Source: Saccoglossus kowalevskii
Taxonomy: Eukaryota > Hemichordata > Enteropneusta > Harrimaniidae
Direction: 5' to 3'
Length of the DNA stretch: 13,977 nt
NCBI RefSeq assembly: GCF_000003605.2
Contig: NW_003112496.1
Span: 86,353 to 100,329 of the forward strand
Shown one piece after another: positions 7,851 through 13,977 of this stretch; positions within the stretch are counted from its first letter, which is position 1, and each line of letters begins with the position of its first letter. A program made the translations under genes and the position numbers. The notes under the pieces were generated by a model, which saw only the letters and a list, made by a program, of their open reading frames with translations, was not told where the DNA came from and made no database searches.

Positions 7851-10800
7851 ATAAACTAATCACATTGTCAACTGTTAGCCTACCAAATGTTACTACACAT
7901 TGAGTGAGTGTAGTCTGCCGACCGAGAAAAGCAATCGATCGCTGAATATTATTGCTTGTATAATTTTAGCTTACAGAGGTTCAGGCCGAAGTGAATATTA
8001 TATGTCACCTTCCTCCAGCTTTCATTATTATGGGTTTATTTTCACTATAATACCGATAATAAAAAAAACAGTCCGTTTCTATGGTGAATATATATCTTCA
8101 TATTTTACTCTGTGAACAGTTCTTATTGATATTAATCCTGAAAAGTTTACGCGGGAAATTTAGGGTTTCCAGTGTGATAATAGTTTTCCATTTGTGTGTA
8201 CGTATTTGAACAGTAACATTGTCAGCGGTGCGACATTTGACAGAACCTGCATTAAGTTACAATCATTCCGTCAACGACAGTTACAATTTGCTACTATGAG
8301 CCATTGTAATATCAATACATTCATTATTAATTTCGACATGCTAACCTTCCAACTCGTGGCAGAAACACAGGCGTTCGGCGGAAAGCATCTAATATAAAAA
8401 TGAATTTTTTGATTAACTATACAGATGACGGCCGTATCAAAATACAATCTGTGACATATGCGTCAATGTTAAACAGTTCGCGTTTAAATATTAAATTCAC
8501 AATGTTTGCAAATGTGAATTTTTAAATATTTTATAGGAACTGAACATTTGAAGCAATGTTTCAGACTATTCTTCTTTCTTCAACATTTGTAGTAGTCGTG
8601 TCCATTGTTTTATATGATTTAGAAAATACATACGGTCAGGGTCAAAGTATTTCTGAATAACGATGAAATAATAGAAACACTATTTATACATATATCATAA
8701 CTACACGGGTTTGAACCAAAAAATATAAATATAAATTTGACGATGTGATACAAAACCGTCACTCAAAGCAGTTTACACAGCTCTTTACGATTTCGAAATT
8801 GTATATCATCCAAACACTAAAACATATGCACAGTATTCGTAATAAACACAATGCATGTCAAATAGTATGGCAATACAAATAAAGACAAACGACATTAAAT
8901 ATAAATAATTACATGCCAAGTTGTCGATAATTTATTTAAATAAATCTTGTATGAATCATTGCCGTGCAAGATATATGTAAATATATGTAAATCAGTAGTG
9001 CTACTCGAAATACAATGTTTCAGATACGACAGAAAGCATTGTTTCTTGAAACAAATGCAAAACACACTTCTGAACTGGTTGTTGTTTTGAGATAATTGAA
9101 TGCAGAAAGACTCTCTATGTCAAGTGAAGATATATCTTCATCCTGTGAGGCTAAATTTGTAGAGAAAATAAAGCTTGTTTTTCAGTGTTACAACACTTCG
9201 TGGCTGAACTGTTACATTAGACATTGATAAATAATTGTGCCACCCTCTGAGACACAAAGCTGCTCACAGCAGTTCGTTCAACATTGTTTTTCCCGTTCCA
9301 ATGCATGACTTGATGAATCTATCTCAATTGCCCGTTTAATTAACTATCCGGCAAGCTGCTGATCCTGCCACGTAATCCCTGACTTGTAATCTATTTTTTA
9401 ACTAAGAAAACAATATCTTTATAGACGTAGAATCGGGCTGGTCTTTCAAATAATGAGTCGTGTTCTAAATTAACTTCAATTTCTTAAACCGCCAAGTCAG
9501 TGATATTTAAGGTAATCAACATGTTATGAAAATAATTACATACGTATTTTGCGAACAATACAGATACGATGTTGGAGAATACACATTTTTTGGTCTGATC
9601 GTATGTTTTGATGTCCACTTTACCGCTTGTACTCGAAAACTACTAAAACTGCGGTTTGAATTGAAACAACTTGAAGCCATCTTGTCTCAAGCAGCCCATC
9701 TTAACGACAACTACAACATATCACTGCGCAGCGCAAGGAATGGCCGTGGTATTAACACGTCACACTGTAGATTATTATCATCTGAAATAAAATGAAAGTA
9801 CAAATGTAGAAACAATATATATGTGATCATAGAGAAAGCAATGAAGATTGCTTTTTGGAACTGTCGATATAACGTGAATCTATATTAATTATATTTAATC
9901 AATACATACACACACACACACCTGTACATAAGAGCTACAAATAACAATCGTTTGTAATTGGACTATTTGTCCGACTCTATATTTAGTTTTATATTGGAAC
10001 CCCCACTGGCTTATCGTGACTTTATTCAATTTTGTACATACATGTTTTTGGCGAATAATGGCTAGAAGCTCTCATTGCTCCTTCCATCATTATAGGACTT
10101 ACTGTATTACCATAGATCGAACTAATACCTTACAAATACTTCTCCATTAGCGCTGATCGATCTAATCCCGCATTACGTTTTTTACTTCAATCCTTCATAG
10201 TCCGAGTAAAACGATACCCAAGCCGTAGATAGAGCGTGCACACAGCGTGACATCTGTTTGTAAGGCACGCTCCACACTAGCCATTATTATTAATTGCCAT
10301 CACGATGATAGATGCGAGTTGGCCTCCGTCAAATTACTGTATACATTATACGTATATAGAGAGAAAGAGGTATTTATTAGTTGGGAAACAGCTTTAGTTG
10401 AAATATATTTTAATCAAAAATCTAGCAACTAGCTTCACATACATTTTAGTATAGAATTATAATATTTGCAGAACTCGCAACTGATATAGTTATTTATATA
10501 TTTACTTACACATATCGATCACACGCACTTAACCTTTGACATTAGATTGATTTATTGATTGCACCCGTTTAATTAAACCGTTAACTCTGTCTCATATTTC
10601 ACTGAACTTCAAGTTTATGTCTAAATTATAGCGTGTACGATGTTTATTTTTAGTTATTCTTCATACATCACAGCAATATTTGACAAAGTTGTGTTTTCTA
10701 TAAACATTAGTAAATTGAGAATATCACATGACAATTGTCAGAGGTGTATATAAAGCTCGCATCGTAATGAGGTTTGAACTAAATTTATATCTGTATCTTA

Positions 10801-11460
10801 AGTTCAAACGAAGACGTACTTGTCCATTTGTGTACTACAGTACCGAATGTCGTTGTGTCATTCTTGCCAACTATGCCACTACCTACTATTATGAGATTAC
10901 GAGGAGTAGAATCATTATAGAATCTACATGGATTCAAATTACAGCCACAGAAGAACTAGTTTATGTTTAACTTGATCGTAAACAATACAGGATTAATCAA
11001 GTCTATTACAATCACTATGTAGAGCGGGACTTGACTTCGTGTACTACTATATACATTACCCTCGGGTTATAGACATCCTGGTCTCTAAGGTCCCAAATCA
11101 CTCTTGAGGTCGGGCGATTAAAACTTTGCACGCAATACACTTTACAAGTTTAGTTATAGACTGAAATATACACGAATGTCGCCACCACGTGATGTGTGTT
11201 GAAATGTTACAAGTTGGAATCCAGGTTTACTCTCCACATCTACATATATTACATGTATTGGTGGACATTACACTACAAAGAAAAAGGGAATTCGCTCATG
11301 TTCTTTATATACCGACGGCTAAGACACCATCCAATTAATCTTTGAAGGAACCAAAATGGAGCGAAGAGAAACAATTGGAAAAATGGTAGTAAAAAGGAAA
11401 AAAGAGAATTCGCCATATACAATTTTGATAGCTACTCATTCCAATGCATCACAAAATAGG
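7851..11460. other. Gene-poor AT-rich stretch
   Basis: No recognisable gene on either strand. Open frames near 7900, 8194, 9526, 10247 and 10728 are short, AT-driven and show no domain. Small features: a 16-bp palindrome TGAAGATATATCTTCA at 9125-9140 and an AC microsatellite at 9908-9921. Confidence 0.6.
9908..9921. repeat. (AC)n microsatellite
   Basis: Seven AC units in a row after an imperfect ACATACAT lead. Confidence 0.85.
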
Positions 11461-11479
11461 ATGGACCGGTTTTGATCTT

Positions 11480-11870
11480 TAAACAAATTCCTCCCGGTTA
11501 CTGGTAGCATGGCGATTGTTGCTTCAGACCCGTGTCCGGTAGACCCAAGTTCAAATCCCAACTTAGGCTGAACAGCAAAAAGGGTCGACCCCTACCCCGG
11601 GGAAGTGTGCCACAGAATCAATAGGAAGGCCAATTCCACTTGGGGAGATTCATTCACTAAATAATGCGACTTCGGGGCATCCTTGGTTAAGGCCCGCAGG
11701 TGCTTGTGTTAGATCAGGCGTGATTGACGCCAGGATAGTGCATTGAATTGTCATTTGATAGGGAGATGCCCACACAGCCCTGTCATGTTGTCTCAAACAT
11801 GGAAATGGCTTCTGTGGTAATAATGCACTATGTGTCAGCACTATCAATTGAAATTTGCACGTGAAAAGCA
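11480..11870 (+). mobile_element. Probable tRNA-derived SINE
   Basis: The segment is clearly richer in GC than its surroundings. It has a good pol III B-box, GTTCAAATCCC at 11549-11559, and about 45 bases upstream an A-box-like TGGTAGCATGG at 11502-11512, the layout of a tRNA-related SINE head. A body follows, with a GC-rich CCCCTACCCCGGGG stretch and a hairpin GGCGT-gattg-ACGCC (11717-11731). Folding as a working tRNA is not supported. Both ends are approximate: I found no clear poly(A) tail or target-site duplication. The minus-strand open frame here is a by-product of the GC content. Confidence 0.5.
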
Positions 11871-12988
11871 AAAACAAAAGTCGGGAGAGACAATAGCGGC
11901 ATTAACAAATCAAAAAAAAATCAAGCGATCAACATTTTACGCAAAGATCCTTTTCACAAGATGTGGAGCATATACCGCTATGACAATAAAGTTCACGTTT
12001 TAAGAAACAAGTGTGGTTCCACAATTGGTACAAGTACGTAAACGATAGAACATTCAAGGAAAGTTAGGTTAAGAAGATCAAAGGAAAGGTATTTATGGAA
12101 ACGTGTCGTCTATCGTTAACGATAGCTTAGTCGATCCACATTCCGTGCAAAACCTATTTACCTGATTCTACTGTCATGACCAAGAACGGTCACTGAATAT
12201 GACGTCATAATATTACAAAGCAATTATTTCCCAATAGGATTGGGAATACTGAGTGAGTAGTAGTAAAGAAATTAGGTAACAGCCGCAAAGAGAAATCATG
12301 CCACCTAAGTATGGAGCCGACATCTTCAATTAAATAAAGTAATCAAACAACTGCCAGATCGCAATTACTAAATATACTTAAGGTGATTTTAGGTATTATT
12401 AGACAACCCAATTAAAACAGTTACCATGCCGGCTGCCATACATTAAACAGCAGCCACTCGTTAAACAAATTATATCAACAATGTTCCTATAAATATCCTC
12501 AACTTAAATCCGGCAACCACACTCTTGCTTCAATCGCGACATACAGACAAAAAACAATCATCATCGTATTTTCGTCTCAGAATAGCAGATGTTTCTGTCG
12601 TCAGCTTAGATAAGGGATTTGATAGAATGTTCTCAGTGGCGGACAGCAAAAGACTACGTAGCAACAAGCCGTCATTGAATTGTGTAACTAAACTAAACCA
12701 TTTCTCATATTAGTCTGTTTTACACGCAAAACTCCATAATTTATTCGTAAGTTGTATTTTCACGAACGTTTAGGGCAAATCAGCAGAAGTTTGCTTGTTT
12801 ATGTGATGGCCGTAGCTAGATAATTTTTTTGCAAATCGATTTTTCTTGTCGTAATAAAATATGTCTTTCTGCGCCGACAGACGCACACACGTATTTTGTA
12901 TATATTTCGGTGACATTTTGTAATTTTGTCGTTAACATGCCATTCTTTTCAAATATGTGCTGCTTTAGATGAATCATTCCACCTACAG
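11871..12988. other. Intergenic stretch without recognised genes
   Basis: AT-rich and stop-dense. It contains a 16-bp palindrome CTATCGTTAACGATAG near 12110-12125 and a CRE-like TGACGTCA at about 12200-12207. The open frame at 12525-12713 has no domain signature. Confidence 0.55.
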
Positions 12989-13192
12989 GTTTAATCGCTA
13001 ACAGTATGTATATTTATGCTATTGTAACCGACATTAAAGCACTCGCAACTATTTTAAAAGATTGTTTAATTAGTTCATCATACTGTCGACCATCCCGTTC
13101 AATTATTGCAAAACAATTAGTAGAGGTATTGTGTATTGGATTTCAAAAAGCAAAATTGTATGCTTTAGATAACATTAATTACAGAATGGAAG
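12989..13192 (+). CDS. Orphan candidate exon of an unidentified gene
   Basis: A 204-bp segment between a plausible acceptor (ttccacctacag|, 12988) and a donor GGAAG|gtatat (13192/13193). It is open in one frame, phase 1 at both ends. The peptide looks unlike random AT-rich translation: helical stretches such as DIKALATILKDCLISS and RSIIAKQLVEVLCIGFQKAK, then LYALDNINYRMEG. I do not recognise the family. No partner exon was found in the window, so it could belong to a gene extending beyond the right edge, or be a chance open frame. Confidence 0.33.
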
Positions 13193-13274
13193 GTATATTG
13201 TGATTTAGACCTGGCAGCTACCTTCTCCAAATAAATTCATTTTTGATAGGCAGCGCCATTGAGTTTTAAAAATC
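13193..13274. other. Short spacer before the tandem repeats
   Basis: Stop-containing sequence after the candidate exon; nothing recognised. Confidence 0.4.
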
Positions 13275-13428
13275 AAAATTTATAATTCTGAAATATCCAC
13301 TTTGAGTTGTTACCTATATAATAAAACTTATATTTCTGAAATAACCACTTTGAGTTGTTTCCCAGTGTAACAAAATTTATAATTCTGAAATATCTACTTT
13401 GAGTTGTTACCGAGTGTTGCAAAACTTT
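13275..13428. repeat. 48/49-bp tandem repeat, about three copies
   Basis: Copies start at 13275, 13323 and 13372, with a partial start at 13421. Each has AAAATTTATAATTCTGAAAT or a near variant, then CACTTTGAGTTGTT (CTACTTTGAGTTGTT in the third). Copies one and three are closest to each other. Confidence 0.9.
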
Positions 13429-13625
13429 TCACATAAAATCACCTAACATACGGCATGTTTTCAACCGCACTCTTATCGTACAAACTTTGTTACCATATCA
13501 CAACCACATGGGCCTGTTTTTGCGCTAAAACGAAATCATTCTGTTTTTGTTGAAAATAAAAACACCCTGATATGATTTGTTATCCCACTACACTGTAAAT
13601 CTATGTGTTTTGAAATATTACACAT

Positions 13626-13860
13626 TTTTGTCCCACTTTAAAATCACTTTTAAGTGATTTATAATTAAACACATTGTGTTTTTCTCAAAATCGCAAATGA
13701 GTTATTTTACAACACTACTGTTTTAAAAGAAAACATGTTTACTGTTTTGTGATAAAACATTTAAAGTGTTTATAAGCTTGTCCCCACTTTAAAAACACTT
13801 AAAGTGTTTATAATCTGCATAATTGCAAGAAGTGTATATTATGAAAACACTTTTAGTGGA
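13626..13860. repeat. Degenerate AAACACTT/AAGTGTTT palindrome cluster
   Basis: AAATCACTT-TT-AAGTGATTT (13641-13660) and AAACACTT-A-AAGTGTTT (13793-13809) are perfect stems. Both follow a TTGTCCC(C)ACTTTAAAA lead and are followed by ATAAT, so they are diverged copies of one unit about 152 bp apart. A third, imperfect copy lies at 13755-13776. Confidence 0.75.
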
Positions 13861-13892
13861 ACATTTCAGGGATGTTTTTATTCACTACACAC

Positions 13893-13977
13893 TAGAAACA
13901 CGTTTTTAAAAGTGTTTCCACCAGAAACATGTATATAAAAGTGTTTTTACTGGTCACACATTTCTAAAGTGTTTCCA
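13893..13977. repeat. 29-bp palindromic tandem repeat, running off the window
   Basis: Three units start at 13893, 13922 and 13951, the last cut by the window edge. The first unit is itself an inverted repeat, GAAACAC...GTGTTTC. The units share AAAGTGTTT near the same position. The array probably continues to the right. Confidence 0.8.

Noticed and set aside
9526-9795. 89-codon open frame on the plus strand
   Set aside because: A possible helical stretch (RKLLKLRFELKQLEAIL) but no family, no good splice context and no supporting neighbour; left as chance.
11500-11565. Possible tRNA gene
   Set aside because: B-box is good, but the T-stem, anticodon arm and acceptor stem do not pair as in a real tRNA; better read as a SINE head.
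12200-12207. TGACGTCA, a CRE-like palindrome
   Set aside because: An 8-mer can occur by chance and there is no nearby gene start to connect it to.
12525-12713. 62-codon open frame on the plus strand
   Set aside because: No recognisable motif, and it begins at a non-ATG codon.
7429-13977. Search for a TIR domain downstream that would make this an ordinary MyD88 gene
   Set aside because: No open frame carries TIR landmarks such as the FDAFICY-like, RDxxPG or FW boxes, and the SH2 exon ends in a stop codon.
13626-13977. CRISPR-like regular palindromic repeats
   Set aside because: Units are directly abutting and degenerate without unique spacers, and the window is eukaryotic.

Overview
The window looks like nuclear DNA from an AT-rich invertebrate animal. 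It has GT-AG introns, microsatellites, small tandem repeats, a tRNA-derived SINE-like element and one clear animal signalling gene. There are no operons, Shine-Dalgarno sites or dense coding as in bacteria. The species cannot be named; a marine invertebrate such as a mollusc, brachiopod, annelid or hemichordate is a guess from the MyD88-type domain and the repeat content.

The left half (about 280-7428, + strand) holds one five-exon gene that I assembled by hand from open frames and splice sites: 280-607, 1811-2010, 2793-2960, 3167-3264 and 7176-7428. All four junctions keep the frame (phases 1, 0, 0, 2) and every intron has GT...AG ends. The predicted product is 348 residues: an N-terminal death domain of MyD88 type (about 15-109), a linker of about 115 residues of unknown fold, an SH2 domain (about 225-315), and a short tail with a PxxPxR motif and two tyrosines. 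MyD88 normally carries a TIR domain where this protein has an SH2 domain, and no TIR sequence is visible anywhere in the window. This is the main discovery candidate: an adaptor that could join Toll/IL-1-type death-domain assembly to phosphotyrosine signalling.

The introns are 1203, 782, 206 and 3911 bp. The large fourth intron splits the SH2 domain and contains a 33-bp tandem repeat. The 3' flank (7429-7850) has two GGCCGAC-type hairpins, other short repeats and an AATAAA signal.

The right half (7850-13977) has no gene I can recognise. It contains an AC microsatellite, a GC-richer SINE-like element near 11480-11870, one orphan exon-like open segment (12989-13192) with good splice sites, a 48/49-bp tandem repeat (13275-13428), and at the right edge an array of AAACACTT/AAGTGTTT palindromes including a 29-bp tandem repeat that runs off the window.
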